NCBI RefSeq assembly: GCF_043497005.1
Contig: NZ_JBIEKE010000002.1
Span: 372,001-436,000, forward strand
Source of the DNA: Halobacillus_A sp043497005
GTDB taxonomy: Bacteria; Bacillota; Bacilli; Bacillales; Halobacillaceae
DNA: 64,000 nt
Direction: 5' to 3'
In this document: positions 24,223 to 32,835 of the stretch, in pieces
Layout of the letters: the number at the start of each line of letters is the position of its first letter
Numbering within the stretch: the first letter of the stretch is position 1
Notes under the pieces: generated by a model
What the model saw: only the letters and a program-made list of their open reading frames with translations
What the model was told of the DNA's origin: nothing
Database searches by the model: none
Program-made: the position numbers and the translations under genes

Positions 24223-25839
24223 ATGAGTAAATGGCAAACGAAAGATCAACTGATTGATTTGTTATGTTCACTAGTGGAATACCCTAGTATTACCGGTTCT
24301 AATGCTGAGATCGCAATCTTTGAATATTTATATTATATTTTAAGCGATCAGGAATATTATCAAAAACATCCAGAGTACTTAAAGTTACATCCCTTAGAAG
24401 ATGGACGCCAATTTGTTTCGGCTCTTGTAAAACAAGATGAAGCTGACGAAACGATTGTTTTAATTTCCCATGCTGACGTAGTGTCTGTCCAGGACTATGG
24501 ATCATGGGAAAATTTAGCATTCTATCCTAAAGAACTTACCCAGGAATTCAAAAAAAACACAGAGGCTTTACCTCCAGATGCTGCTCGGGATTTAGAAACG
24601 GGGCAGTGGATATTCGGCCGCGGCACGATGGATATGAAGGCTGGTTTAACCGTTCACTTATCATTGTTGGAAAAAGCCATGAAAGGAGAATTTAAAGGGA
24701 ACTTACTGCTGCTGGCTGTGCCGGATGAAGAAGTGAATTCTGAGGGAATGCTTGCCGCTCTCCCGGTATTGGATGAATTAAAAGATAAATTTAACCTTAC
24801 TTATAAAGCTGCTCTTAACGGTGAACCTATGTTTAGTAAGTATCCTGGGGATCCAGCTTACTACCTTTACACGGGATCAATCGGCAAAGCGCTTCCCGGA
24901 TTTCTTTGTTACGGAAAAGAAACGCATGCAGGAGAACCGTTTGGTGGATTAAATGCTAACTTAATGATCAGTTACTTAGCAAAAGAATTAGAACTGAATG
25001 AAGCTTTTATTGAAGAAGTAGATGGGGAAAAGACCCCTCCACCGATCAGTCTAATGCAAAGAGACTTGAAAGAGGAATATTCTGTTCAAAGTCCACAAGC
25101 TGCTGTAACAATGTATAACGTACTATACATGAAGCAGTCCATAGAAGACATTAATAAAAAGTTAATTCAAGCCGCCGAGAGAGCAAAGAAAAATATCATC
25201 GATCACTACTATAAACAAGCTTCTTATTATTTGGACGAAAAGCAAGAGTCATCCTTTAAACCGAGTATAACCGTTTTAACATACGAGCAGCTTTATAAAG
25301 CTGCTGTGGATCGTTATGGTAAGGAAGAAGTGAAGAGAAGACAAAACTTATTAATGAAACAAAGGGATCAAGGAGATCGGGATTTTTCTACGTTATTAGT
25401 TCAAGATCTAGCAGCTTTATGCAAAGATATAACGCCAATGATGGTGCTTTTTTACAGTCCGCCTTTTTACCCGGCAGTATCATCCAATGACGATCCTTTT
25501 ATTAAGGAAACTTCACAGTTTGCAATGGAATATGCTCGTCAGTCATTTGGCATGGAGTTGCAAACGCAAGAGTACTTTACAGGTTTATCTGATTTAAGTT
25601 TCATAGGTCCAGTGTCTACTCAATCTTCCATACAACAGTTAGTCGATCAAATGCCGATCCAGGGAAAAGGATTTAGTTTACCATCTAATTTAATGGAGTC
25701 CATTACAATGCCTATTATCAATATTGGTCCATTAGGTAAAGATCCTCATCAGTGGACAGAACGGTTGGAGTTAACGTACAGTTTTGAGAAACTTCCGGTT
25801 ATTTTAACGAAAACGATTCATCATATGTTCCGTTCTTGA
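24223..25839 (+). CDS. rocB: M20-family RocB-like peptidase/deacylase
   Basis: A 538-residue protein resembling B. subtilis RocB, a large M20-type zinc hydrolase encoded in the arginine utilisation cluster. Motifs are ISHADVV (metal His and catalytic Asp), FGRGTMDMKAG (bridging Asp) and VPDEEVNSEG (Glu-Glu). The insertion between residues about 200 and 420 holds the lid and dimerisation region. The biochemical role of RocB is not settled; amide hydrolysis in arginine or ornithine catabolism is presumed. The start is ATG 24223 with AAGGGAG upstream. It is not next to rocA or rocC here and is divergent from GDPD, so it forms a single-gene unit ended by the terminator near 25945. Confidence 0.88.
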   Translation: MSKWQTKDQLIDLLCSLVEYPSITGSNAEIAIFEYLYYILSDQEYYQKHPEYLKLHPLEDGRQFVSALVKQDEADETIVLISHADVVSVQDYGSWENLAFYPKELTQEFKKNTEALPPDAARDLETGQWIFGRGTMDMKAGLTVHLSLLEKAMKGEFKGNLLLLAVPDEEVNSEGMLAALPVLDELKDKFNLTYKAALNGEPMFSKYPGDPAYYLYTGSIGKALPGFLCYGKETHAGEPFGGLNANLMISYLAKELELNEAFIEEVDGEKTPPPISLMQRDLKEEYSVQSPQAAVTMYNVLYMKQSIEDINKKLIQAAERAKKNIIDHYYKQASYYLDEKQESSFKPSITVLTYEQLYKAAVDRYGKEEVKRRQNLLMKQRDQGDRDFSTLLVQDLAALCKDITPMMVLFYSPPFYPAVSSNDDPFIKETSQFAMEYARQSFGMELQTQEYFTGLSDLSFIGPVSTQSSIQQLVDQMPIQGKGFSLPSNLMESITMPIINIGPLGKDPHQWTERLELTYSFEKLPVILTKTIHHMFRS

Positions 25840-25944
25840 ACTACTCTCAGTACTCTCTGCCGTTCCTTGAAGTGGAGGAACAACACAAGCATAAGTGTTT
25901 GTTTCATTGATTAGTCCAGTCGCATCGTATTCTGATAACAATCG

Positions 25945-25975
25945 AGAAAACCGCTCCCGGGTGGTTTTCTTTCTT
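25945..25975 (+). terminator. Intrinsic terminator of rocB
   Basis: AGAAAACC (25945-25952) pairs with GGTTTTCT (25963-25970), followed by TTCTTTTATT. The loop includes CCCGGG. The gap from 25840 to here has no gene. Confidence 0.75.
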
Positions 25976-26055
25976 TTATTTAAACAAATAGGATAATAGG
26001 AAAAAAAGTGCTACAATGAACAATGAATGACCATTCACTTTTGGGGGTTATATTA

Positions 26056-27021
26056 TTGAGAACGATTAAGGACACTATACATCAAATTACCATGCCCACT
26101 CCTTACGCTGTGGGAGATGTGCATGCCTATTTATTAGAAGGCGATATGTTAACGTTAATTGATGCCGGAGTGAAAACGGAAGAAGCATGGCAGGCGATGA
26201 CGGAGGAGCTAGAAAAACTTGATGTAACACCTAACGATATCGAACAAGTCGTATTGACACATCATCATCCTGATCATATGGGGCTTGTAGAAAATTTTCC
26301 TCATTTAAAAACAGTGGCTGCTCATCCTTTACTGCGGCCTTGGTATGAACAAGATGAAGGGTTTTTTATTAGATACGAAGATTTTTTTCATCAAATGTAC
26401 ACGGAATCTGGTGTGCCGGAAGAATATTTTTATTTACTTAAGAATTTGCGAAAACCTTTAAAATGGACATCTGTAGGTAAGCTTAAAGAAGAGTTGGTAG
26501 AAGGAGATGTACTCACAGGTCACCCTGAATGGAAAGTGATTGAAACACCAGGTCATGCGCAAAGTCATATCTCTTTTTATAGAGAGAGTGATCAATCTCT
26601 AATTGGTGGTGATCATTTGCTGGCTCACATATCCTCAAACCCGCTTTTGGAACCGCCAAAGACGTCAAGTAAACCTCGGCCGCGTCCTTTACTTCAGTAC
26701 AGAGACTCTATGAAAAAGCTATTACATTATCATGTAGATACAGTTTACCCTGGTCATGGAGAAATTTTTCACGACATGGATGCTTTAATTACACAGAGGT
26801 TAAAAAGTCAGGAAGTCAGAGCAGCTAAAGTATTAAGCATGCTGCAACGAGGAGAGATGACGCCTTATCAGGTTTGTGAAAAGTTATTTCCTAGACACAT
26901 ACAAGCTCAATTCGGCTTAACGATGTCTGAAACAATTGGACAATTGGATTACTTAGAAGATACTAAACAAATTTGTTTTCACCTTTCAGGTAAACAGAAA
27001 TATTATTATGTAAACAGGTGA
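26056..27021 (+). CDS. yqjP: Metallo-beta-lactamase fold hydrolase YqjP
   Basis: A protein of about 321 residues with the metallo-beta-lactamase fold: TLIDAG, LTHHHPDHMG (HxHxDH), TPGHAQSHISFY and GGDHLLAH give the full metal set, and YPGHGEIF supplies the last His. A C-terminal winged-helix-like stretch (RGEMTPYQVCEKLFP) is typical of the YqjP/LACTB2-like group. The start is TTG 26056, 9 nt after GGGGG. The ATG at 26023 precedes that ribosome site and would add residues absent from homologues. The substrate is unknown. The next gene begins within 6 nt, as in B. subtilis yqjP-yqjQ. Confidence 0.88.
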   Translation: MRTIKDTIHQITMPTPYAVGDVHAYLLEGDMLTLIDAGVKTEEAWQAMTEELEKLDVTPNDIEQVVLTHHHPDHMGLVENFPHLKTVAAHPLLRPWYEQDEGFFIRYEDFFHQMYTESGVPEEYFYLLKNLRKPLKWTSVGKLKEELVEGDVLTGHPEWKVIETPGHAQSHISFYRESDQSLIGGDHLLAHISSNPLLEPPKTSSKPRPRPLLQYRDSMKKLLHYHVDTVYPGHGEIFHDMDALITQRLKSQEVRAAKVLSMLQRGEMTPYQVCEKLFPRHIQAQFGLTMSETIGQLDYLEDTKQICFHLSGKQKYYYVNR

Positions 27022-27026
27022 TTGTT

Positions 27027-27821
27027 ATGAAGAAAATTTTAAAAGGAAAAAAGATTCTAATTACAGGTTCTTCAAATGGAATTGGGATGTATTTGGCGAT
27101 TCATGTTGCTGGGAAAGGCGGCGAACCAATCCTTGTATCTCGATCTATAAACAAGCTGCGAATTATTAAGGATATAATTGAAAAAAAATATGACGTGCCT
27201 GTCCATTGCTATGAAGCAGATTTAGCTGACGATCAAATGTGGAAAGATGTGTTACAGTCCATTTTTTTAGACCACGGTTCTCTTGATGCTGTTATTAACA
27301 ATGCCGGGGTAGGAAAATTTGACGCCGTAAATGAATCAAATTGGAATGATATTGAGCAAATGATAAGTGTAAACATTCGTGCTGCGTTCCGTGCCACCTA
27401 TGAGACTTTACCTTACTTAATAGAACAAAGAAGAGGGCATATTATTAATATAGGGTCCCAATCAGGTAAAATGGCAACTCCAAAATCAGCTGTTTATTCA
27501 GCCACTAAACATGCCATTATAGGATATTCTAATGCGCTTAGAATGGAAGCTGAGCCATACGGAGTTTATGTTACCACAGTGAACCTGGGGCCTGTGAAAA
27601 CTGATTTCTTTCAGAATGCTGATCCGACAGGTAAGTATGAAAAGGCGGTCCAGAAAATTATGCTCCAACCTAACCAAGTAGCACGCGAAATTGTACAAAC
27701 GCTGTTTGTACCAAAACGGGAAATGGATCGGCCTGTATGGATGGATCTTGGAAGTAGGTGTTACCAGGTTTATCCATCTTTATTTGAAACTTTGTTAAGC
27801 TCTCAATTTAACAAAAAATAG
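27027..27821 (+). CDS. yqjQ: Short-chain dehydrogenase YqjQ
   Basis: A 264-residue classical SDR. The NAD(P)-binding motif is ITGSSNGIG, the structural motif is INNAGVG, the catalytic residues are Ser in NIGSQSG and YSATK (Tyr-x-x-x-Lys), and NLGPVKTDF follows. The substrate is not known. The start is ATG 27027 with AGGTG (27016-27020) 6 nt upstream; the ribosome site overlaps the yqjP stop, indicating tight coupling. An in-frame GTG at 27018 is inside the ribosome site and was rejected. Confidence 0.92.
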   Translation: MKKILKGKKILITGSSNGIGMYLAIHVAGKGGEPILVSRSINKLRIIKDIIEKKYDVPVHCYEADLADDQMWKDVLQSIFLDHGSLDAVINNAGVGKFDAVNESNWNDIEQMISVNIRAAFRATYETLPYLIEQRRGHIINIGSQSGKMATPKSAVYSATKHAIIGYSNALRMEAEPYGVYVTTVNLGPVKTDFFQNADPTGKYEKAVQKIMLQPNQVAREIVQTLFVPKREMDRPVWMDLGSRCYQVYPSLFETLLSSQFNKK

Positions 27822-27892
27822 CGGCAAACCCAGCATGATATTTGAATTGGCTATTTACCTAAATTATTATGGAAACATAAAGAGGTGATAAG

Positions 27893-28228
27893 ATGAGGCT
27901 CATGATTACAGAATCAGCATTGAAACAATTAAATTTATTAATGGATGAAAGTCACACTACGCTTCGGCTTTATTATGATACTGAAGGCTTAGGGTGTGGG
28001 GTTAATGGACAGCCCACGATTCGATTAGTCAATACTAATAAGAGAGAAGCCCATCGAGAAGTAAAAAATGAACACATTCCTGTTATTATTGACCATCAAC
28101 AAGGTGTTTTTTTCAGAAATGAAATGAAGCTCGATCTTGTAAAAGGTACATTTCGCCTATCAAGTCCTGAAGGGATATTAAATCCGATTATTCCAACAGG
28201 GACTGTAAAAAAAGAGGTGTCGCTATGA
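27893..28228 (+). CDS. yqkB: HesB/IscA-like protein YqkB
   Basis: A 111-residue protein resembling the HesB-like YqkB family: an N-terminal ITESALKQLN helix, LRLYYDTEGLGCGVNG with a single cysteine, and a C-terminal VKGTFRLSSPEGILNP beta section. True IscA scaffolds carry three cysteines including a C-terminal CGC, which is missing here, so iron-sulfur scaffold function is doubtful. The start is ATG 27893 with AAAGAGGTGAT upstream. It overlaps the next gene by 4 nt. Confidence 0.8.
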   Translation: MRLMITESALKQLNLLMDESHTTLRLYYDTEGLGCGVNGQPTIRLVNTNKREAHREVKNEHIPVIIDHQQGVFFRNEMKLDLVKGTFRLSSPEGILNPIIPTGTVKKEVSL

Positions 28229-28443
28229 ACAATAAAAGTAAAGGTTCATTGGCTAATCAATTAAATGAAGACTTGCTTAAGCAGCTGCAGGAGAAAAAAT
28301 CAACGTTAAAGCAACAAGAAAAAGAAAGAGAAGAAATAGAACGGCAAAAAAAGGCAAAAGAAAGAAAAAAACGAGAAGCGAATAAAAGCTTCGAAGAGCT
28401 ATTAAATGAAAGTGAATTAGACTGGAAAAAATATAAAAGGTAG
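28225..28443 (+). CDS. yqkE: Small highly charged protein YqkE
   Basis: A 72-residue Lys/Glu/Arg-rich protein, nearly all of it a predicted charged helix or coiled coil (KQQEKEREEIERQKKAKERK), ending SFEELLNESELDWKKYK, which is characteristic of the YqkE (DUF3886) family. The function is unknown. The ATG overlaps the yqkB stop (ATGA), so the two are translationally coupled. A bidirectional terminator separates it from the convergent yqkF. Confidence 0.85.
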   Translation: MNNKSKGSLANQLNEDLLKQLQEKKSTLKQQEKEREEIERQKKAKERKKREANKSFEELLNESELDWKKYKR

Positions 28444-28535
28444 GTATTGTTTTCAGTTTGGATATTCTATTATTATAAATAAAGAAATGTTCTGTTGTCT
28501 TATACCACTACTAAGCATATAAACAATTGAACGAT

Positions 28536-28565
28536 AAAAAACGCCCACTGAGTTGGGCGTTTTTT
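28536..28565. terminator. Bidirectional terminator between yqkE and yqkF
   Basis: AAAAAACGCCCA (28536-28547) pairs with TGGGCGTTTTTT (28554-28565) around a 6-nt loop, symmetrical and effective on both strands. Confidence 0.95.
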
Positions 28566-28566
28566 G

Positions 28567-29484
28567 TTACCGATGTTTTTGATAGGTTAATTCTTTAGTT
28601 AATGTCTGCATTTCCCCAAAAATTTGTTCTGTTAGCGGAGCAGCTTCCAGGAAGCTTAGATTATCTTCCAGCTGAGCTAATGAACTTGCCCCAAACACTG
28701 CAGTAGCTACAGACTTGTGATGCAGAATGTATTGTAAGGCTAAGGATTCCAGAGTTCTTTCATCGCTTCTGTAATCTTGCCATTTATTAATGGTTGCAAG
28801 CAGTTCTTCATAACTGTAGTCTAAAAATCCATCTCTTCCTTTTTGGTTCACTTTTTTCTGCCCTTTGGAGGATAACATTCCTTTCGCCAGCGGTCCTCTA
28901 GCTAATACACTAATATTGTTTTCTTCAAGAAACCCTAATAGTTCTTCGGGGCGGCGGTCTAACGCGCTGTACTGCATCATTACTGTCGCTATGTTTGACT
29001 TTTCCGCAAATTCCTTAATAACATTTGGGCGAATTGAAGAAATGCCGTATTCCCTAATTAATCCTTCCGACTTTAAATCTTCAAAAGCTTCGATTGTCTC
29101 ATTTATAGGATCTTCAATTGTACCTCCATGAAGTTGATAGAGGTCAATATAGTCAATCCCCAGTCGCTGTAGACTGTCTTTGACAGCGCTTTTTATATGA
29201 GACTTAGACGGGTCCCATGTCCATCCTTCTTGGCCCGGGGTGAATTTATTACCAGCCTTTGTGCCGATTAGAACATCTTCTCGCCGCCCTTTAATGGCCT
29301 CTCCTACAATTCGCTCGTTTTCACCAAAATCATAAAGATCAGCTGTATCTAAATAATTTATTCCTGCATTCAATGCGCGGTCAATAATTTCTTTGGCTTT
29401 ATTAGGATCGGTGCCAAGTGACATACAACCAAGACTCAATTCAGAAACATATAAATCCGTATGACCAATTTGCCTTTTATTCAT
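28567..29484 (-). CDS. yqkF: Aldo/keto reductase YqkF
   Basis: A 305-residue NADPH-dependent aldo/keto reductase. It shows LSLGCMSLG, NYLDTADLYDFGENE (catalytic Asp and Tyr), VLIGTKAGN (Lys), YIDLYQLHGG (His) and the TIM-barrel end AVFGASSLAQLEDN for cofactor phosphate binding. The substrate is unknown. The start is ATG 29484 with AAGGAAG upstream. It is convergent with yqkE and divergent from nudF, the same order and orientation as in B. subtilis. Confidence 0.93.
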   Translation of the reverse strand: MNKRQIGHTDLYVSELSLGCMSLGTDPNKAKEIIDRALNAGINYLDTADLYDFGENERIVGEAIKGRREDVLIGTKAGNKFTPGQEGWTWDPSKSHIKSAVKDSLQRLGIDYIDLYQLHGGTIEDPINETIEAFEDLKSEGLIREYGISSIRPNVIKEFAEKSNIATVMMQYSALDRRPEELLGFLEENNISVLARGPLAKGMLSSKGQKKVNQKGRDGFLDYSYEELLATINKWQDYRSDERTLESLALQYILHHKSVATAVFGASSLAQLEDNLSFLEAAPLTEQIFGEMQTLTKELTYQKHR

Positions 29485-29568
29485 CTAATCTTCCTTTCGT
29501 TATATATTCATTATTCTATTATTTACTCTCTCTATGATAAACTATCGATAGATGAAAAGAGAGGATGA

Positions 29569-30120
29569 ATGTTTGTGAGTAAATTTGAAGAAGTAACTAC
29601 AGATTCTAAAGAAATATTTAAAGGGAAAATCGTACACTTAAAAGTAGATACAGTTACTTTACCCGATGGCAATACATCTAAACGAGAGATCATAAAACAT
29701 CCTGGTGCTGTTGCTGTTATTGCTCAAAAAGAAGACGGAAAAATTATATTTGTAGAACAATATCGTAAAGCACTGGAAAAAAGCGTGGTGGAGATTCCTG
29801 CTGGCAAGCTGGAAGAAGGGGAAGATCCAATCGTTACGGCAAAAAGGGAACTAGAAGAAGAAACGGGTTATACCACAGAAAACTTAGAGTTAGTTAATAG
29901 TTTTTACACCTCCCCGGGATTTGCTGATGAACTTGTTAATGTGTATTTTACAAATCAATTAATGAGATTAGAGAAGAGTGTAGCCGGGGATGAAGATGAA
30001 TTTGTAGAATTATTGGAGCTATCAATAGAAGAGGCCGAACAGTTTGAAAAAGAGCAAAGAATACATGATGCTAAAACATCCTATGCATTACTCTATTTAA
30101 AATTGAGAGGGTTAAAATAA
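29569..30120 (+). CDS. nudF: ADP-ribose pyrophosphatase NudF
   Basis: A 183-residue Nudix hydrolase that cleaves ADP-ribose to AMP and ribose-5-phosphate. The Nudix box is complete (GKLEEGEDP...REL-EEETGY) and is followed by FYTSPGFADE, the ADP-ribose-specific loop with a Pro about 15 residues after the box. The start may be ATG 29569 or GTG 29575. The site AGAGAGG (29558-29564) is 4 nt from the first and 10 nt from the second; the ATG is kept. It is a single-gene unit. The 120 bp after it show no clear terminator. Confidence 0.93.
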   Translation: MFVSKFEEVTTDSKEIFKGKIVHLKVDTVTLPDGNTSKREIIKHPGAVAVIAQKEDGKIIFVEQYRKALEKSVVEIPAGKLEEGEDPIVTAKRELEEETGYTTENLELVNSFYTSPGFADELVNVYFTNQLMRLEKSVAGDEDEFVELLELSIEEAEQFEKEQRIHDAKTSYALLYLKLRGLK

Positions 30121-30241
30121 AATACAATACAAACTAGCTGACCATAACCCCGCTTTTAAGAAATCTCTCTTTCTTGGTCTACTTTTCCTGCTCCGATCAT
30201 AGAGTACTTATAGATCGATGAGGAGAAAGGATGAAGAGTAG

Positions 30242-30880
30242 ATGCAGCGTGGCGTAAGAATGGTAAAGGGTGACTTTAACAACCATATAAGCATCTTCGT
30301 TTTTATATTTGTGTTGTTTATTATGGGCATGGTTTTTGGTGCCATAATCGTGAACAGTATGAATTTTGTACAGAAAGAAGATTTGTTTTTTTATTTGAAA
30401 CAGTTCTTTGAACAAATGGTAGACCGAAGCAATCCAGATAAGACAGCCTTACTAAAAGACAGCGTTCTTTATCATGTGAAATATATGCTCTTGTTGTTCC
30501 TATTAGGGATTTCGATTGTAGGAATGCCCATCATAACCGTGCTACTATTTATTAAAGGTTTAGTAGTAGGTTTTTCAGTAGGTTTTCTAGTTAACCAGAT
30601 GGGTTGGTACGGGTTGCTGCTTTCATCAGCTTCAATAGCTCCTCAAAATTTAGTTATTATTCCTGTTTATTTATTAGCTGGTGCTTTAGCTTTACTGTTC
30701 TCGCTTACGTTATGTAAGCAACTGTTTATTAAAAGAGTTCATCAACCTATTTTGCAAGCATTTGCAAAATATAGCCTGTTATTTGGTGCGCTGCTGCTCA
30801 TTTTAGTTACTGCATCTTTGATTGAAGTATTTATCGCTCAGCCTTTATTAGAAGTAGCGGTAAAATGGATATATAGATAA
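30242..30880 (+). CDS. spoIIM: Stage II sporulation protein M
   Basis: A 212-residue integral membrane protein with about five helices, the size of SpoIIM (214 in B. subtilis). SpoIIM is part of the SpoIIDMP septal peptidoglycan machinery needed for engulfment and recruits SpoIIP and SpoIID. Signature stretches are VLFIMGMVFGAIIVNS and SIAPQNLVIIPVYLLAGALA. The position directly before fur matches B. subtilis. The start is ATG 30242, 11 nt after AAAGG; an alternative ATG at 30260 has a poorer site. A sigma-E promoter is expected but I could not identify one. Confidence 0.92.
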   Translation: MQRGVRMVKGDFNNHISIFVFIFVLFIMGMVFGAIIVNSMNFVQKEDLFFYLKQFFEQMVDRSNPDKTALLKDSVLYHVKYMLLLFLLGISIVGMPIITVLLFIKGLVVGFSVGFLVNQMGWYGLLLSSASIAPQNLVIIPVYLLAGALALLFSLTLCKQLFIKRVHQPILQAFAKYSLLFGALLLILVTASLIEVFIAQPLLEVAVKWIYR

Positions 30881-30892
30881 ACAGTATCAAGT

Positions 30893-30959
30893 TATAGTGA
30901 TTATCATTAACACTTTATAATTATTTTAATTTGACACTGTTTCCTTCTCTGCTTATAAT
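30893..30959 (+). promoter_or_regulatory. fur promoter with PerR-like and Fur-like boxes
   Basis: TTGACA (30931-30936) and TATAAT (30954-30959) with a 17-nt spacer form a consensus sigma-A promoter. TTATAATTATTTTAA (30915-30929) matches the 15-bp PerR box (TTATAATNATTATAA) with one mismatch. On the reverse strand, 30893-30911 reads GTTAATGATAATCACTATA, 16 of 19 matching the classical Fur box. PerR repression of fur is known in B. subtilis. Both boxes lie upstream of -35. Confidence 0.8.
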
Positions 30960-30990
30960 GAAAATGGAATTACGAGGGAGGGAAGACAAG

Positions 30991-31452
30991 ATGGAACATC
31001 GCTTGGAACGAATTAAAAAGCAATTACATTCCCAAAGTTATAAACTGACACCGCAGCGGGAAGCAACTGTGAGAGTTCTTTTGGAAAATGAAGCCGACCA
31101 TTTAAGTGCCGAAGATGTTTACCTCCTCGTAAAAGAGAAAGCACCTGAAATCGGTCTGGCTACAGTATATCGTACATTAGAATTATTATCAGAGCTTAAA
31201 GTTGTTGATAAAATTAACTTCGGAGATGGCGTATCTCGTTATGATTTACGTAAAGAGGGTGCTGAACATTTTCACCACCATCTTGTTTGCACTGAATGCG
31301 GATCCGTTGAAGAAATTGAAGAGGATTTGCTAGGTGATGTTGAGAAACTGGTGGAAAATCAGTGGGGATTCCAAGTTAAGGATCACCGGTTAACATTTCA
31401 TGGGATTTGTAAAGTTTGTCAAAAAGCTGCAGTTACGAATAGCTCTAATTAA
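30991..31452 (+). CDS. fur: Ferric uptake regulator Fur
   Basis: A 153-residue Fur repressor. The N-terminal winged helix (KLTPQREATVRVLLE, then GLATVYRTLELLSEL) binds DNA. The C-terminal dimerisation domain holds HFHHHLVCTECG (regulatory metal site plus structural Cys pair) and GICKVCQKA (second Cys pair of the structural zinc). It represses iron uptake genes when Fe(II)-loaded. The start is ATG 30991, with GAGGGAGGG upstream; an open frame begins at 30931 but that lies in the -35 element. The gene sits between spoIIM and yqzK-xerD, as in B. subtilis. Confidence 0.96.
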   Translation: MEHRLERIKKQLHSQSYKLTPQREATVRVLLENEADHLSAEDVYLLVKEKAPEIGLATVYRTLELLSELKVVDKINFGDGVSRYDLRKEGAEHFHHHLVCTECGSVEEIEEDLLGDVEKLVENQWGFQVKDHRLTFHGICKVCQKAAVTNSSN

Positions 31453-31466
31453 ACATTAATGATCAT

Positions 31467-31503
31467 AAAACCGTTATGAATCTAGTATTCGTAACGGTTT
31501 TAT
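31467..31503 (+). terminator. Intrinsic terminator of fur
   Basis: AAAACCGTTA pairs with TAACGGTTTT, the stem extending inward as GAAT/ATTC with a small bulge, followed by T-rich sequence. Confidence 0.8.
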
Positions 31504-31631
31504 TAGTTGATAGGTTTCTATTTACAAAAGTATAGAAATCGTTTATGTTAATTTTAGAAATGTAATTTGTATGTATACTCTTGTGATTTTTAGACATATC
31601 CTTTATTAAAACGAAGTTTATGGAGGAGCAT

Positions 31632-31850
31632 ATGTCTAAAAATAATACTCAATTTCAAGAGATTGTAAAGGTATTAATTATATTTACAATATGTACAAGT
31701 GTATTTTATGTAGCTTTACGCGTCATTCACGATCAGCATGAAAGAAGTCATCGGTATGACCCGCCAGAAGGTGCAGCTGTCAAGGTAATCAATCCCGTCG
31801 GTGCAGGTTGGTCGAATCGTTTATCGATTTTCTTTCAATTAGGAGAGTAG
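31632..31850 (+). CDS. yqzK: Small membrane protein YqzK
   Basis: A 72-residue protein with one transmembrane helix (residues about 12-30, VKVLIIFTICTSVFYVALRV) followed by a short conserved external tail (HRYDPPEGAAVKV, then NRLSIFFQLGE). This is the YqzK (DUF4227) family found between fur and xerD in Bacillaceae. The function is unknown. The start is ATG 31632, using GGAGGAG just upstream; the ATG at 31620 overlaps that ribosome site. xerD follows 5 nt after the stop. Confidence 0.88.
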   Translation: MSKNNTQFQEIVKVLIIFTICTSVFYVALRVIHDQHERSHRYDPPEGAAVKVINPVGAGWSNRLSIFFQLGE

Positions 31851-31855
31851 ACGGA

Positions 31856-32740
31856 ATGAAATTTGCTTTAGAAGATTTTTTTCATTATTTAACTGTAGAG
31901 CGGGGGTTATCCCAAAATACCATTCATTCTTATAAGAGAGATTTAAATCAATACCATTTATTTTTACAAGAGTTGAATGTAGATGATTGGGATGAAGTGG
32001 CGCGGACTCATATTATGAAGTATTTGCATGCATTAAATGATAAAGGCCGGTCTTCGGCTACTGTGGCTCGATTTTTATCTTCAATTCGTCTTTTTCATCA
32101 ATTTCTAGTTCGCGAAAAAATTACAAACCAGGACCCAAGCCTACATATAGAAACGCCAAAAAAAGAACGAAAGCTGCCTAAAGTCTTATCTTCAGATGAT
32201 GTAGACAAGCTGTTAAATTTACAAGCTAAAGATCCTTTAACGTATCGAAATAAAGCAATGCTTGAAATACTATATGCGACAGGATTACGCGTCACTGAAC
32301 TTATTACTTTAAAAGTAAGTGATTTACATTTAACGATGGGTTTTGTACGATGCATGGGGAAAGGGTCTAAAGAAAGAATTATACCGCTAGGAGATTTAGC
32401 TAAAGAAGCGCTTGAAGCCTATCTCAATGGTCCGAGAGCACAATTAGTCAAGCGGAAACAAACGGAAGAGTTATTTGTAAACCAACATGGTTCCCGTTTA
32501 TCGAGACAAGGTTTTTGGAAGATATTGAAAGCGGTTGCCAGGCAGGCGGGAGTAACAAAAGAAATTACACCGCATACCTTGAGACATTCTTTTGCAACGC
32601 ATTTACTAGAGAATGGAGCGGATTTAAGAGCTGTACAAGAGATGCTAGGCCATGCTGATATTTCCACGACCCAGGTTTATACTCATGTTACTAAAACTCG
32701 ATTGAAAGATGTCTATCGCTCGTATCATCCAAGGGCGTAG
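31856..32740 (+). CDS. xerD: Tyrosine recombinase XerD
   Basis: A 294-residue site-specific recombinase resolving chromosome dimers at dif together with CodV/XerC. All six catalytic residues are in place: Arg145 (ATGLRVTEL), Lys169 (GKGSKE), His240 and Arg243 (PHTLRHSFATHL), His266 (MLGHADIS) and nucleophile Tyr275 (TTQVYTH). The N-terminal SAM-like DNA-binding domain begins with FFHYLTVERGLSQNT. The start is ATG 31856 with AGGAGAG upstream; an ATG at 31808 in this frame overlaps yqzK and has no ribosome site. Confidence 0.96.
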   Translation: MKFALEDFFHYLTVERGLSQNTIHSYKRDLNQYHLFLQELNVDDWDEVARTHIMKYLHALNDKGRSSATVARFLSSIRLFHQFLVREKITNQDPSLHIETPKKERKLPKVLSSDDVDKLLNLQAKDPLTYRNKAMLEILYATGLRVTELITLKVSDLHLTMGFVRCMGKGSKERIIPLGDLAKEALEAYLNGPRAQLVKRKQTEELFVNQHGSRLSRQGFWKILKAVARQAGVTKEITPHTLRHSFATHLLENGADLRAVQEMLGHADISTTQVYTHVTKTRLKDVYRSYHPRA

Positions 32741-32755
32741 TCTCTTTTTGTTTTT

Positions 32756-32777
32756 AGTTGTCGGACATCCTACAACT
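32756..32777. repeat. Inverted repeat in the deoB leader
   Basis: AGTTGT and ACAACT form a 6-bp inverted repeat around a 10-nt loop containing CGGACATCC, about 60 nt before deoB. The following ATTATTTTT could make it a weak xerD terminator. An operator for deoB-punA-pdp is the alternative. Confidence 0.4.
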
Positions 32778-32835
32778 ATTATTTTTAGACTATATTTTGC
32801 AAGCTTAGGGAAAGTAAACATTAGGAGGTATCGTT

